Part shown: piece by piece, positions 30,839 to 42,447 of the stretch | Layout of the letters: the number at the start of each line of letters is the position of its first letter | Position numbering within the stretch: position 1 is the stretch's first letter | Source: Ceratobasidium sp. AG-K | Taxonomy: Eukaryota; Basidiomycota; Agaricomycetes; Cantharellales; Ceratobasidiaceae | DNA: 64,000 nucleotides | Reading direction: 5' to 3' | Assembly: GCA_037039685.1 (NCBI GenBank) | Contig: JAWNGF010000002.1 | Coordinates: 4,278,001 to 4,342,000 of the forward strand | Position numbers and translations under genes: made by a program | Notes under the pieces: generated by a model | The model's input: only the letters and a program-made list of their open reading frames with translations | The model's database searches: none | What the model was told of the DNA's origin: nothing

Positions 30839-32802
30839 TTTCCCGAATCTTCTGTTATTGTAGCTTCTCTTCCTTTTATGCTGGGCTCAGTTGTTATCCA
30901 CTCCTTGGATGAACATTTGAGCGAACGGTGACCTTCTTGGCCGCACTTCAGACATTGGTTTGATGCTATTCTTGCCTTGTATACTTCGTCTGGAAGCCGC
31001 TTTGTATAGGTTTGCCCAGTAGTGGTCGATTGGGGTGTTTTCTTTCCAGTGGATGCCTTGATCTGTTGCCATTTCTGGTCAATGGAGATCGCAAGAGTGA
31101 TCCATTGGTTAAGGTTAAGGTGTCTTTTGGTTCCGTCCTTGTTGATAAGGGATAGCTTGAATCGTGCCAGTTCTGTTTTGATTTCCGGCTTGAGTCCCTC
31201 CTTGAATTGGTTGATAAGAGCTTCTTCTCCCCAGTTCACATCAATCATGTGGAAGCGGAATTTTGTTGCATAATTTGCTAGTGAGTTGACTTGTTTGCTT
31301 TTTTGGATATTGGCTTCCGCCTTAGCCTTCTTGTTAGGGTCGCTAAATTGTTCCATGAAGTGCGACTTGAATGTTTCCCATGACGTTAGGTTTGGATCAG
31401 GTACTCCATTGTTCATGGATCAGAGTAGCACCTGTGCCCAATGTGTAGTGGATCTGTTATCCGATTTGAAATTGGCTAGTGCTTCTTTAATGTGTTCTTG
31501 TCCTGAGCTGTATTGGTTGCCCAACCTGACAAAGTAGCTCTCCATTTGGGTGATGAACATTTCTGCTCCCTCTCCTTTCTTCCCATCAAAAGCTTCTGGT
31601 CTAGTTGCTTTTGGACGCCTGTTTTCCCTTCTGTTGTCAGGGTTTTCAGAAAGCTGACATAGCCTTTGTTCCAATTTGTCGAGCCTGGTAGACTCTGCTT
31701 CAGGGTGGGGAGGTGATACGGCATGTAGGGATGCTTCATCCATCTGTTTGTGCATGTTGTTGAGTGTCTCTTTCATGGTGTTAATTTGTCCAATAGCAAT
31801 CCTTCCGTCTCCCCTTAGTCCTTCTAGTCCTTGGGTGACTGCTTCATTCCAGGCTAACTGTGCCTGCCTTGTGGTGTTAAGGTCTTCCTGTACGTTGTTT
31901 ACCAGTCCTTGTGTGTTTGTGACTTTGTTTCTTAGTCGGATTACGTCTTGCCCGACCAGGAAGCTGTTATGTTCACTGTTTTGTGCAGCGGTAAGGATAT
32001 CTGTCAGGGTTCCTTGTAGGTTGTTGAGGGAATCGTTGAAGATTTGTTGGTTGTTGGCCAACACTTGAGTAGATTGTTCTAACCCATTGAGTCATCTATC
32101 AATTGTTATCCTCATTCCATCAATAATCCTTAAGAGTGAATTGTGTCTTCCAAGGTGAAGATTGTCGAGGTCGTCAAGATTGCTAATCACAGTCCTACTG
32201 CTGGAACTAGAACTTGAGGAGGGAACCCCAGGGACTTCTTGGCCTTCAGTTGCTGTTGGTTGCTGGGAATACCCTTGTGGTACATATGGCAGTGCTGGGT
32301 TAACTGGTGTCACGGCCTGAGGGTTTATTGGGACCGGACCGGCACTGGTGATAGTTCCCGTAATCTGGGGTACTTGAGGAGCGTGGGAAATGTGCGGCAT
32401 AGGGGGGGGTTGGATAGGAACAAGGGATATGCCCCCGTGAGCTTCAGGTTGAGGGGAAAAAAACTGTCTTCTGGATCCCATAGGCCATAGTGGACATGAG
32501 GGACCTGGGCTTTCATTAGAAATTGGGATACGAATTGTGACCAGTGTGGGATCGTTGGTAATATCGCCTGGTTCTCTAGTAACAATGGTGGGTTCTTCTT
32601 GTATGACTGAAACGTTCTCAGCGTTGAATGTTCCGGGCATAGAGGCTTGGCTTTGTGGGCGAGACCTTGCTGGTCCTCCGGCCTGTGCTTGTGCAATATC
32701 TTGCTCATTGAGGGAACTTGTAGGTCTTGAGGCCCTACTTGGTCCTCTCCTTATTGATAATGGTGTTGCAAGACGCGATCCGGCGTCCTCCTGAATGGAC
32801 AT
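30820..32802 (-). pseudogene. gag: gag of element G, two internal stops
   Basis: Starts MSIQEDAGSRLA at 32802. TGA near 32092 (sisters: CGA in DRRLNGLEQ) and TGA near 31417 (VLL-stop-SMNNGV). The rest is open, with capsid core and knuckle CLKCGQEGHRSLKC, ending at TAA 30820. About 653 aa without the stops. Confidence 0.88.
30838..30844 (-). promoter_or_regulatory. Candidate -1 frameshift heptamer GGGAAAA, element G
   Basis: G GGA AAA in gag phase, within codons for DSGKEG, shortly before the gag stop. A -1 slip enters pol. Confidence 0.55.
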
Positions 32803-32810
32803 GATTGTTA

Positions 32811-32822
32811 AGCTTGTTTTGT
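32811..32822 (-). other. Self-complementary primer binding site, element G
   Basis: ACAAAACAAGCT on minus, 2 nt from the 5' LTR, complement of AGCTTGTTTTGT in the remaining LTR part (about 32985-32996). Confidence 0.75.
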
Positions 32823-32824
32823 AA

Positions 32825-33056
32825 TGTCGTAAGCTTCTTCTTAGTGGCTATGAGACAAGCCATGATGGAGAGTGGACGGCACTAAGACCTAAGTGAGCTC
32901 TTGAACCGCAACACACTTAAGTGTCTGTAGGCTCTTGAGGGTAGGGGTGGTTTGAAGTGTCACTCAAAGGGGATGTTTGACGAGACAAAACAAGCTGGGG
33001 TTACCAGGCTTGTTGGTCCTCTATATATATTCAAGAAGTGGCCGAGTCATACAAGC
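32825..33056 (-). repeat. Truncated 5' LTR of element G (232 of about 456 bp)
   Basis: Keeps the R/U5 half with TATATATA and the transcript start motif; the U3 half is missing beyond GAGTCATACAA. Directly joined to the gag end of element H. Confidence 0.85.
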
Positions 33057-33346
33057 AATTGAATCCAACGAAATTGGACAAAGGAAAACAGAAGGATCAA
33101 AGGAAACCTCAAGGCCCAAATACTGGCGGAAATACTACTGCCAGCCAGGTACCCAATGATGAAAAAGAATGCCGTAAGAAGGAGAACCTGTGCATCAAAT
33201 GTGGCAAACCTAACCATATGATGAATGATTGCCGCACAGGATGGACCTACATCGACAAAGGCAAACAACCAAACAAAGGAAAAGCAGCAGAAGTCTCCAC
33301 TACCATTGAAGAGGTAGTCTCAACCGCCTTGGAGTTGGAAAAGTAG
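33057..33346 (+). pseudogene. gag: gag C-terminal fragment with zinc knuckle, element H
   Basis: The open frame gives a Lys/Gln-rich basic segment, then CIKCGKPNHMMNDC (CX2CX4HX4C) and a short tail ending at TAG. The protein upstream is missing. The end GGAAAAG resembles the shift site of other families but in a different phase, so it is not called. Confidence 0.8.
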
Positions 33347-36300
33347 ATAGGTGTCCTAGCACTGTGTCTAGTGATACCTCAAACAAACCTCTATCAAATG
33401 TATATTACTGCAAAGCATCAAATGAATCACCCATGGTATACACAAAGATAGAGGGAATCACGGATAAAACACCAACGCTCATTGACTCAGGATCTACGAG
33501 AAACTTCATGGACATCAAGTATGCTAAGAGAAATGATCTCCCTCTCATCAAACTTCAAACTCCCAGAAGTGTCAAAATGATCAATGGAAAAACAGAGAAA
33601 GAAACTATACGCTTCTGGACTAAGATCACCTTTGAGCTCCAAGGAAGAACCTTCATGCAAAAACTCTACTGCATGCCAACAGGAACACAACCTATGATAC
33701 TGGGAATGACGTGGCTAAAAGAAGTCAACCCGGATATCACATGGGCACCCTTTGAAATCAACTGGCGTAACAATCTTATCCATGCTAAGGCAGCTAGATT
33801 GGAAGGTCTACCAGAAGAACTACAGGACTACCAAGATGTCTTCAACAAAGAAAAATATGACCAACTGCCAGAACATAGGGAATGGGATTGCACAATAGAC
33901 CTCATTGAGGGAGCAGCTCTGCCCAAACCCAGAAAGGCGTACCCTCTTTCCCCAAGAGAAAGAGAGGCACAAAAGCAATATGTAAAGGAGGAATTGGCTT
34001 CAGGGAGAATAAGGCCAAGCAAATCCCCTATCGCCGCTGGAGCCTTCTTTGTCGAAATGGCGCTAAAACCAGGACAAGTTGTACCTGACCTCCGCAGTGA
34101 TAGACTACACCAGAATAAATGCTATACCAATAGCTGATTGATACCCTGTGCCGCTCCTGGAAGAACTACTTGACATCTTCAAGAAAACTGGGGAAGAACA
34201 TGACAAAGAACTTTTCATCTCCACCCTAGATTTGAAGTATGGATTCTGGAACATCAGAATCAAGGAAGGAGACGAATGGAAAACAGCATTCAGAACAGCG
34301 GAAGGTCTCTTTGAATACACGGTAATGGGCATGGGACAAAAGAATGCCCTGTCTACCTTCCAACAATACATGGACCACATTTTTAGATACAAGAAAGGGG
34401 TGTCTGTTGTCGTATACATTGACGACATCCTAGTCATTTCCAGAGGTCGCAAGAAACACACACAAGATCTCTGAGAAGTATTGGAACTCTTGCAAGAACA
34501 TCATCTCTATGGGAATATCAAAAAATGCTACTTCTACCAGAAGAAAGCCAACTGGGTGGGATTTGTTGTGGACAAACATGGTATCTCCATGCAGAAGGAC
34601 AAAGTCAAAACTATCCAGGAATGGGCTACACCAAAAACAGTAAAACAACTCCAATCCTTCATTGGATTTGCAAACTTCTACCAAAGATTTGTTGTATCCT
34701 TCTCCTCTATCATAAAACCCTTGACTCAGCTTACTCATAAAGATAAGAAGTGGGAATGGGGAGAAGAGCATCAAAGGGCTTTTGAAGAACTGAAGCAACT
34801 GATTTCAGAAGAACCCATCCTTGCACACCCTGATGAATCAAAACAATACTACCTAGAAACCGACGCCTCAGGGGTAGCAATGGGAGCTATATTGTCTCAA
34901 CGACAATCAGATGGGTATTTGCATCCCATTGGCTTCTTATCAAAAAGCTTCAAACCAGCGGAGCTTAACTACAATACACATGATAAGGAGCTCCTAGCTA
35001 TCATAGAAGCACTAACTCATTGGCGCATACTCTTGGAAGGAACTAGTCTACTGGTAATCATATACACCGATCACCGGAATCTCATTTATTGGGGAAGTAA
35101 TAGAAACTTCAACAGAAGACATGCACGATGGTACCTACTCCTCAGCTCATATAATTATGAGATACACTATCAACCCAGAAAAATGGGAACAAAACCCGAC
35201 ATCCTGTCTAGGAGAAGTGACCATGATGATATTCCCAATGCGGAGCAAGTAATGATTGCTGCCAAAACTTTCAAAGGCTTTTTGGCAGACCTAGGGGTGG
35301 ATATCATATTGGACATCAAGGAAGAGCAGGAAGAAGATGAAAATCTTAGAACCCTTATCACAACAGTCGAAGGGAAGGAGGATCTGCCTCCCGCGGTCAA
35401 AAAGCAATTCAAGGACTACAAATACAACAAAGATCTCCTTTGGTACCAAGGGAAAATAGTTGTCCCTGAAGATAAGGATGTGCGACTAAACATCCTACAA
35501 CTACACCATGACAGTCCTATATTGGGTCACCAAGGACAGGCTAGAACACTGGAACTCATTGCAAGGAAATACTACTGGCCAGGCATGAAGGCACAAGTCA
35601 ACAGATATGTGGACTCATGCGAAGTATGCCAAAGGGGGAAGGGACAAAAACAACCAGTCCCATTCAAACCCTTGCCAATACCAGAGAAACCTTGGGAAGA
35701 TATCGCATATGACTTCATCATCAAACTACCCAATTGGAGGGAAAGGATAGTATCCTTGTGGTAGTGGATCGCTTCTCAAGGATGGCACATTTCATTGCAT
35801 GCATTGAAAGTACCAACTCAGAACAGCTAGCTGAGATCTTTGTGCGGAACATATGGCATATCCATGGGCTCCCCAAAACAACAATCTCCGATAGGGGAAC
35901 AACCTTCAAATCACACTTCCTGGAGGCAGTGTATAGGCAACTAGGGATACACCCCACTTTTAGCATGGCCTTTCATCCGCAAACTGATGGGCTAGCCAAA
36001 AACACAAACAAGTGGCTAGAAGGATTCCTAAGAATCTTTTGCAACTATAACCAAGACGACTGGGCTAAATGGCTACCTATTGCGGAATTTTGTCACAACA
36101 ATCACATCAATAGGAGAATGGGCAAAACTCCTTTTGAAGTGGTCTTTGGAAAGAACCCCAAATGGTCCATAGAGGAATACGTCACTGAATCACTGGAAGG
36201 GAACTGGTGGACGGAAAACCTAAACGCCGTATGGGAAGAAACAAAAGCAATGATGGAATACCACAGAATCACCAAAGAAACGCCTAAACAACAATACAAG

Positions 36301-38058
36301 GAAGGTGATCACGTATGGCTCCTTACTAAGGACTTCAAGACTACATGTCCCACTAAGAAGTTGGATGATAAGAAAACCGGTCCTTTCAAGATAACAAAGG
36401 TCATGGGAACACATACATATCAGCTGGACCTCCCAAAGAGCGTGCGAAAACACAATGTCTTCAACAGCACCTTCCTTTCTCCCTACAAGGAAGACAAGGA
36501 CTTCGGAAGGAACCAACCCCAACCACTGCCAATAACAACGGAAGAGGGGGAGGAGGAATACGAAGTCAAGAAGATTGTTGGATGGTATCAAGATCCTGAC
36601 GGGCTAAAATACCACATCCAATGGAAGGGATATAGTGCCCCAGAAGACACAGAAGAACGAGCGGAAACATTTGCCAAGATGACAGAACTGCTAAAGAAAT
36701 TCCAGAAGGACTTCCCATTGGCACCACTTCCGCCAAATATCAAGCCACATGTGAAACTAACAAAAGATAAAAGGACAAAAGGGAGAGCAGCAGAAATCAT
36801 CACACCAGCTACTCAGCTCACTGCAACCAGCTCGCTCTACCAAGCCCAACCTCAACAAGCTCCTCTTACTCAAACATGCCTGCCATCCGTATCTCCAAGG
36901 TTGCCGTCCGCACCGCCTGCCCAGCCAATGCCTCCACCACCGCCTTCGGCAGGGCTCTCCGACTCGCCGGACAAGGCAAGTACGCCGTCGTCAACCAGGG
37001 GACCGCCCCCTGGACCTTCATTGAGGCCAAGGAATTGGCCAAAATCTTCGACCCGGGATGTGGACTGGGGTATATCCCCATCAAGAAGCGCAACTGGCTC
37101 AGCTGGACGCCCGACCTCAAGTCCCTCAAGCACAACAACTACAGCAACATGCTATGGGTGGGGCGACCTGACGCAAAGCCCCTCGACCGTGCCACCCTCA
37201 AGCGGCACAAGCTATACACCTGCCAAGGGTGCATTGGCCACACCATCCATGACGTGGTCCTCAAAAGTGCCGATGCCTGGAATGTTGATGTGGGATACCA
37301 GTGGAGGGAAGACGGGTGGTGGAAGCGGATCGACAATCCCCGCCTACCCTACAAGGCAACACGATGGGAGGCAGGAGAAGGATGGATGCGGGTGGAGGAG
37401 AACACTGAGTCGGGATGGGACGTCAACATCCCCAAGGCCGAACCTGGTATGCCAAACCTCCTCACCTCTAGCAACTACTCATACCCACCCACCACAACAG
37501 AAGCCGACAACAATTGGCCTGCGCTGGAGCAGGCCGAAAGTAGTTGAGCAACGTGGGGACCCAGCCCCGCTCCCACCACCGCCGAGCCCCCTTTTGGGGA
37601 GCGCCCCAAAGCCAACTCTGCTATGCGGCGGTCCTCCAGGACCCCCCCTGCACCCACGGTCCCTGCTCCCTCTCCTGCGGCCGATGAGCTGCCCGCCCCT
37701 CCTGAAATCCCCACCGATCCCTTGCTGCTCAAGCAGCAATTCAATGAAGCAATGGAGCAGGCCCGGGACAAAATTGAACGTCTCATGGCCAAGGTTGAGT
37801 GGGATCTCAATGACACACCCCCTGCCCCAGCATACGACCAAATGCCTTGTGACGCCGAGGTCCTTGAGGCCTATGGAATGGTCCAACGAGGGGAGCTCTT
37901 GGCCCCCGCCCTCGAACAATGGTGCAACGCACACCAACAGGCATGGGTCAACAGGGAACGCTGGTGCCTCCTTGAATGGGAATGTCAATGCTCCCAGGCC
38001 CTCTCCCAACTGCTCCAGCGGGAATGGGACTTTGAGCGGGCCAAGTGGGATGCAATGA
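33337..38058 (+). pseudogene. pol: pol of element H, stops, a frameshift and a dead integrase
   Basis: Protease LIDSGSTRNFMD near 33480. Frame change near 34060 and TGA at about 34138 (expected Trp) before YPVPLLEELLD. RT: STLDLKYGFWNIRI and VVYIDDILVISR; TGA at 34472. The next 427 codons (34481-35764) carry the RT thumb, RNase H (LETDASGVAMG) and the integrase zinc region. A 1-nt shift near 35745 leads to VVVDRFSRM and SDRGTTF, but the third catalytic position is DGLAKN in place of TER, an Asp-Asp-Lys. Chromodomain HIQWKGYSAPEDTEE near 36620. The frame then runs 1.2 kb across aORF1 to 38058. Confidence 0.88.
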
Positions 38059-38141
38059 ATGCGCATCTGGAGGAGGACATGCCGGCCCTGGCAGAACAAG
38101 AGGGATGGGTGGCGATCAAGGAATGGATCACCCAAAAGTAG
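36876..38141 (+). pseudogene. Accessory ORF aORF1, element H, one internal TGA
   Basis: Frame 36876-37547 (223 aa, MPAIRISKVAVR start) and 37623-38141 (172 aa) are the same phase and separated by one TGA at 37545, giving about 421 aa. The N-terminal part has LYTCQGC followed by VVL, matching FVCQGC...VVL in aORF2, and Trp-rich segments (YQWREDGWWKRID). The middle is Pro-rich. The C-terminal part is helical and Trp-rich (CNAHQQAWVNRERWCLLEW). It is likely a longer relative of aORF2. Overlapped by the pol frame for over 1.1 kb. No membrane segment. Function unknown. Confidence 0.65.
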
Positions 38142-38167
38142 TCATGCGCGGTCCCCTATGCCCAACC

Positions 38168-38181
38168 TAAAAGGGGGGCAA
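38168..38181 (+). other. Polypurine tract of element H
   Basis: AAAAGGGGGGCAA directly before the 3' LTR at 38182; plus-strand primer site by position. Confidence 0.75.
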
Positions 38182-38733
38182 TGTCGTGACCCATGTATGA
38201 CATCCTTGGACTCTGACTGTGTGGCTTGGACTCTGGCGCCTTAAGCGCCCAATGTACAATGTATGGCCCTCTCCCACGTTTAGTGCGGTGTATGGGTGAC
38301 ATGTCACCTTGGCCCATATGGCCTTGCTGTCTTCTGGATCTTTCCCTTGGCAGGATCCTGCTTCTGGAATGTTCTTCCAGAAGTACTTTGAGATTGCTGA
38401 CTGATACTGGCGCCTGATTGGCCAGTTTATGTATTGTACCACTTTGAGGCATTTTTGCCTCATGCTATATATACCGACTTGCAAGCATGGACTCACTCCA
38501 GCTTGCTTTGCCTTGTCATCTCTCCCCTCAGAGTGCACTCTAAGTCCCAAAGGCCTTACAGCCTTTGTCTCTCATCTAAGTGGGCCTCTGGCCATCATCA
38601 GTATGGACGCTAAGGTTGCACTAGCAACTTAGCAAACGGTCTAAGGAGCCTATAAGGCATATCAAGGCCAGTCTCTATGACTAAGGCAAGAATAGTCACT
38701 GTCGTCATTCAACCAACATAGAGGGTTGCGACA
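38182..38733 (+). repeat. 3' LTR of element H, LTR1 family (552 bp)
   Basis: TGTCGTGACC to GGGTTGCGACA. TATATATA near 38465, then AGCTTGCTTTGC near 38500. The bases before and after do not match, as expected because the 5' LTR that would carry the partner duplication is gone. Confidence 0.92.
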
Positions 38734-40505
38734 TGGGAATATCCTTGTGGTCAGATCGTCTTGACAACAGGTCCAGTTTAGACAAAAGGATTTCAGGGTG
38801 GTATATGATATCAAAGTTGTAGGAAGCCAGTAGTTGATGCCATCTTGCGTGTCAACAGTTGAACATTCTTGCTTCCTTCCAGAACTGTAGGTTCCTGTGA
38901 TTGGCATAGATAGTGATAGCATTCCTTGTTCCCTCAAGGCATAGCCTCCATTGTGTCAATGATTCTATGATCACCATAAGTTCTTTGTCATGGACGTTGT
39001 AGTTCAGCTGGGCCTTGTTGAAGGCTTTTGACAGGAACACTATAGGGTGTAGGTAGCCATTGTTTTGCCTTTGAGACAGAATTGCCCCCATTGCTACTCC
39101 ACTCGCATCCATTTCCAGGAAGAAGGGCTTGTCAGGATCAGGGTGGCGTAGTGTGGGTTCCTTGCTAATTTCTCCTTTCAGGGCATCAAAAGCTTCCTGT
39201 TGAACCTTTTCCCACTCCCATTTGCTATCCTTTCTTGTCAGGGTTGTCAAGGGTTTTGCTAATTGGCTAAAATTGGGTACAAATCTTTGGTAGAAGTTTG
39301 CAAATCCTAGGAATGCTTGAACCTGTGTGACCATTTTTGGTTCCTTCCATTCCTTTATTGCTTTGACCTTCTCTTCCTCCATTGAGATGCCCAAATTGCT
39401 GATTTGAAGTCCGGTATATGTTAACTTGGTGACAAAGAATTCGCATTTTGGGAGTTTCACAAATAGGTTTTCATCCAGTAAGATCCTCAACACCTTCCTG
39501 ACATCCACAGTATGTTGACTTCTGTTCTTAGAGAAGACCAGGATGTTGTCAATGTATACAATGACACATACATCAATAAGGTTCTGGAAGATGTGGTTCA
39601 TGTATCTTTGGAATATGGCAGGTGCGTTTTTTAGTCCAAATGGCATGACAACGTATTCAAACAGGCCTTCCTTGGTTCTGAAGGCCGTCTTCCATTTGTC
39701 CCCTTCCCTGATTCAGATATTGTTGAAACCCATGCACAGATCAATCTTGGAGAAAATTTTTGTGTCCTTGATTTTATCCAGAAGATCTTCCATTAACAGC
39801 ATTGGGAATCAGTTGTCTTTTGTAATGGTGTTTACTCCTCTGAGGTCTTGAACAAGCCGTAATTGGCATACTGCTTCTGGATTCTTTGGATCAATTGGCT
39901 TTTTGACAAAGAAACAAGGTGACGCAATGGGAGATTTGCTAGGTCAAATTTTTCCGGCCGCAATTTCCTCATCCAGGTATTCCCTTAGTTCAATTGATTT
40001 GGCTGGAGAGAGCGGGATTGGTCTAGCCAGTTTTGGAAGTTCAACTCCTTCCTTGAAGTCAATGGCGCAGTTGTATGGACAATGATCCGGAATCCTCTTG
40101 AATTTTTCCTTGGTGAACACGTCAGCAAATTCTTTGAATTCTTCTGGTAGGTCCTCTATTGAGGCCATTCTTGCCTGTATGGGTTCTGGTTGCCATGATA
40201 TGTGCTTTGTTTTCCAGTTGATAATAGGGTTTGCCTCTTCTAACCACTCAAGTCCTAAGATGAGCTTGGTTTCTCCGGTAGGCATAGCAAAGAAGGCTTG
40301 TTTGAAGGTTCTTCCCTCTATGTCCAGTATTAGCTTGGCTTTGAAACATATTTGGTGCAAGAGTTCCTTCCCCTGGATGCCAATTACTTTACATGGAGAG
40401 GAAAGTTCAATGAGTGGAATATTGTTGGAGCAGGCCAAAGAGATCTCTATGAAGTTTTTCAATGCTCCTGAATCAATGAGAGTAGGGATTGGTTCTGTGA
40501 TTCCG
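38734..40505 (-). pseudogene. pol: pol of element I, PR-RT-RNase H part
   Basis: Continues from the protease start at 55300-55392 once J is removed. Protease keeps LIDSGALKNF. RT 38852-39646 is open, with motif A FSKIDLCMGFN but motif C YIDN. TGA stops occur near 39713 (NI-stop-IREGD), near 39808 and near 38852, where sisters have CGT CGA and this copy has TGT TGA. Ends in the RNase H-integrase linker (RRSDHKDIP) where H's LTR begins. RNase H LEMDASGVAMG has Met for Thr before the Asp. Confidence 0.85.
40501..40505. other. Target duplication of element J, left copy
   Basis: TTCCG here and TTCCA at 55300-55304. The uninterrupted sisters read GATTCCAGCGATG or GATTCCGGCGATG, so the two flanks rejoin to restore the protease frame of I. 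Confidence 0.75.
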
Positions 40506-40949
40506 TGAAGTAAGCCAGCTCCCTCCATCGTCTCGTCTGTTGTCTTGCCTGTCTGTGTTCCATTTCTGTTTCCATTTGCCACGCTGCCACCTTCTTGCGG
40601 TTAGTTCTGTTACACTATGTAACGCAGCTGTGCTTTGTACAAGTCACGTCTGTTCATACAGCATGACTCACATGGACACTCCTGACTGGCTGTTATGTAT
40701 GACTCATGTGGCTGTGCCTTGTATGACTCGGCCTTTTTCTGAATATATATAGAGGACCAACAAGCCTGGTAACCCCAGCTTGTTTTGTCTCGTCAAACAT
40801 CCCTTTTGAGTGACACTTTTGAACCACCCCTACCCTTAAGAGCCTACAGACACTTAAGTGTGTTGCAGTTCAAGAGGTTGCTTAGGTCTTAGTGCTGTCC
40901 ACTCTCTATTGCGGCTTGTCTCATAGCCACCAAGAAGAAGCTGATGACA
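40506..40949 (+). repeat. 5' LTR of element J, LTR2 family (444 bp)
   Basis: TGAAGTAAGCCAGC to GCTGATGACA. Two TGACTCA sites (40664-40670, 40700-40706) stand upstream of TATATATA at 40743-40750. It is 12 bp shorter than its 3' partner because the latter has an expanded TTTCCG-type run near 54905. Confidence 0.92.
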
Positions 40950-40951
40950 TT

Positions 40952-40963
40952 ATAAAACAAGCT
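40952..40963 (+). other. Primer binding site of element J, one mismatch
   Basis: ATAAAACAAGCT, 2 nt after the LTR; sisters have ACAAAACAAGCT. A single C-to-T change weakens the self-complement. Confidence 0.7.
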
Positions 40964-40971
40964 TATCAATC

Positions 40972-42447
40972 ATGTCCATCCAGGAGGACGCAGGATCACA
41001 CCTCTCAACGCCACTGTCAACAATGAGAGGACCAAGTAGGGCTGCAAGACCCACGAGTTCTCTCAACAAACAAGATATCGCACAAGCACGGGCCAGAGGA
41101 CCAGCAAGGTCTTGTCCACAGAGTCAAGCTTCTATGCCTGGAACATTCAATGCCAAAAACGCTTTGGTCATCCAAGAAGAATCTACAATTGTCAATAGGG
41201 AACCAGGGGATATCACCTATGATCCCCCACCAGCCACGATTCGAATCCCTATCTCTAACGCAAGTCCTGGGCCCTCACATCCACTATGGCCCACAGCACC
41301 CAGATGGCAGTTCGTTTCCCCACAGCCTGAAGCTCATGGGGGCATATCCCTTGTTCCTGTCAGACCCCCACCTACACCACACATCCCCCATGCTCCGCAA
41401 GTTCCCCAATTTGGAGGAACTATCACCAATGCTGGCCCAATCCCAATAAGCTCCCAAGCCGTGACACCCGTAAACCCTGCTCCACCATATGTACCACAAG
41501 GATATTCCCAGCTACCAACAACTGAGGGCCAAGACGTACCCGGGAATCCCAGTTCAAGTTCCAGCTCCAGCAGTAGAACCGTGATTAGCAATTTTGATGA
41601 TCTCGACAATCTTCAGCTTGGAAGACACAACGCACTCTTAAGGGTCATTGACGGAATGAGCATAGTGATTGACAGAAGACTCAATGGGTTAGAACAGGCC
41701 ACCCAGGTCTTAGCAAATAACCAGCAGATCTTCAACAACTCCATCAACACCCTTCAAGAAACCCTCACAGATATTCTCAATGCTGCAAGAAACAGCAATC
41801 ATAACACCTTCCTAGTTGGACAAGATGTCACCCAACTTCAAAACAAAGTTACAAACACACAAGGACTTGTAAACAACGTACACAAAGAACTCAACACCAC
41901 CAGGCAAGGACAACTCAAATGGAATGAAGCTGTAACACAAGGCTTGGAGAACCTGGGACAAGAAGGAACTGTCAATACTACGCGAATCACCACAATACAA
42001 GAAGCTATCAACAATCTTAGAGAAAAAATGGACAAAGCATCATTACATGCTGAAAATCCATCCAGATGATCAAATTCCCCATCGCATCCGGAAGCCAAAT
42101 CAACCCAAATCAACCAATTAGAACAAAGGCTCCAACGCCACACTGAAAATCCTAACACCAGCAGGGGATCTCGACGTCCTAAAGTCACATGACCAGAATC
42201 CTTTGACGGAATAAAGGTGGAAGGAGCCGAAATGTTTGTCACACAAATGGAAAGCTATTTCGTTTGGCTAGGCGATCAATACAATTCCCATGAAGAACGG
42301 ATCCGCAAAGCACTTGCCAACTTCAAATCCAAGAACAAGGCGGCTACTCATTGGGCACAAGTATTGCTACAATCACTGAACCAGGGAGAGAACAATGAAA
42401 ACCTAGCCTCATGGGAAAGCTTCAAAGCCCATTTCATGGAACAATTC
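40972..42447 (+). pseudogene. gag: gag of element J, 5' part, up to insertion of K
   Basis: Starts MSIQEDAGSHLS. Open to TGA at 42067; second TGA at 42190 in VT-stop-PESFDG, where sisters have Arg. The capsid core then runs to FMEQF, where K is inserted; it resumes at 50029. It is more divergent from B, D, G and I than they are from each other in the middle region (QEGTVNTTRITT). Confidence 0.88.
42443..42447. other. Target duplication of element K, left copy
   Basis: AATTC here and AATTC at 50029-50033, a perfect 5-bp duplication. Joining the flanks restores FMEQFSNPNKKAKA of Gag. Confidence 0.95.

Larger units (their letters stand above)
26079..33056 (-). mobile_element. Element G, LTR2-family element, 5' LTR truncated
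   Basis: Contains 3' LTR, intact aORF2, pol and gag with several stops, PBS, and only 232 bp of the 5' LTR. The right border at 33056/33057 is not an LTR end and joins the interior of element H, so it is a deletion or rearrangement junction. In the RT region G is very close to D, marking them as a young subfamily. Confidence 0.9.
33057..38733 (+). mobile_element. Element H, LTR1-family chromovirus, 5' truncated
   Basis: Holds the gag 3' end, pol, accessory ORF aORF1, PPT and a complete 3' LTR. The 5' LTR and most of gag are missing at the 33056/33057 junction. The right LTR end lies inside the RNase H-integrase linker of element I. Confidence 0.88.

Noticed and set aside
33331..33346. GGAAAAG at the end of H gag as a frameshift site
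   Set aside because: The phase is TTG GAA AAG, which does not fit X XXY YYZ re-pairing; pol is at -1 but by an unclear route.
38177..38738. Element H LTR as a solo LTR
   Set aside because: A PPT and a complete pol/aORF lie directly upstream and the flanking five bases do not match (GGCAA against TGGGA), so it is a 3' LTR.
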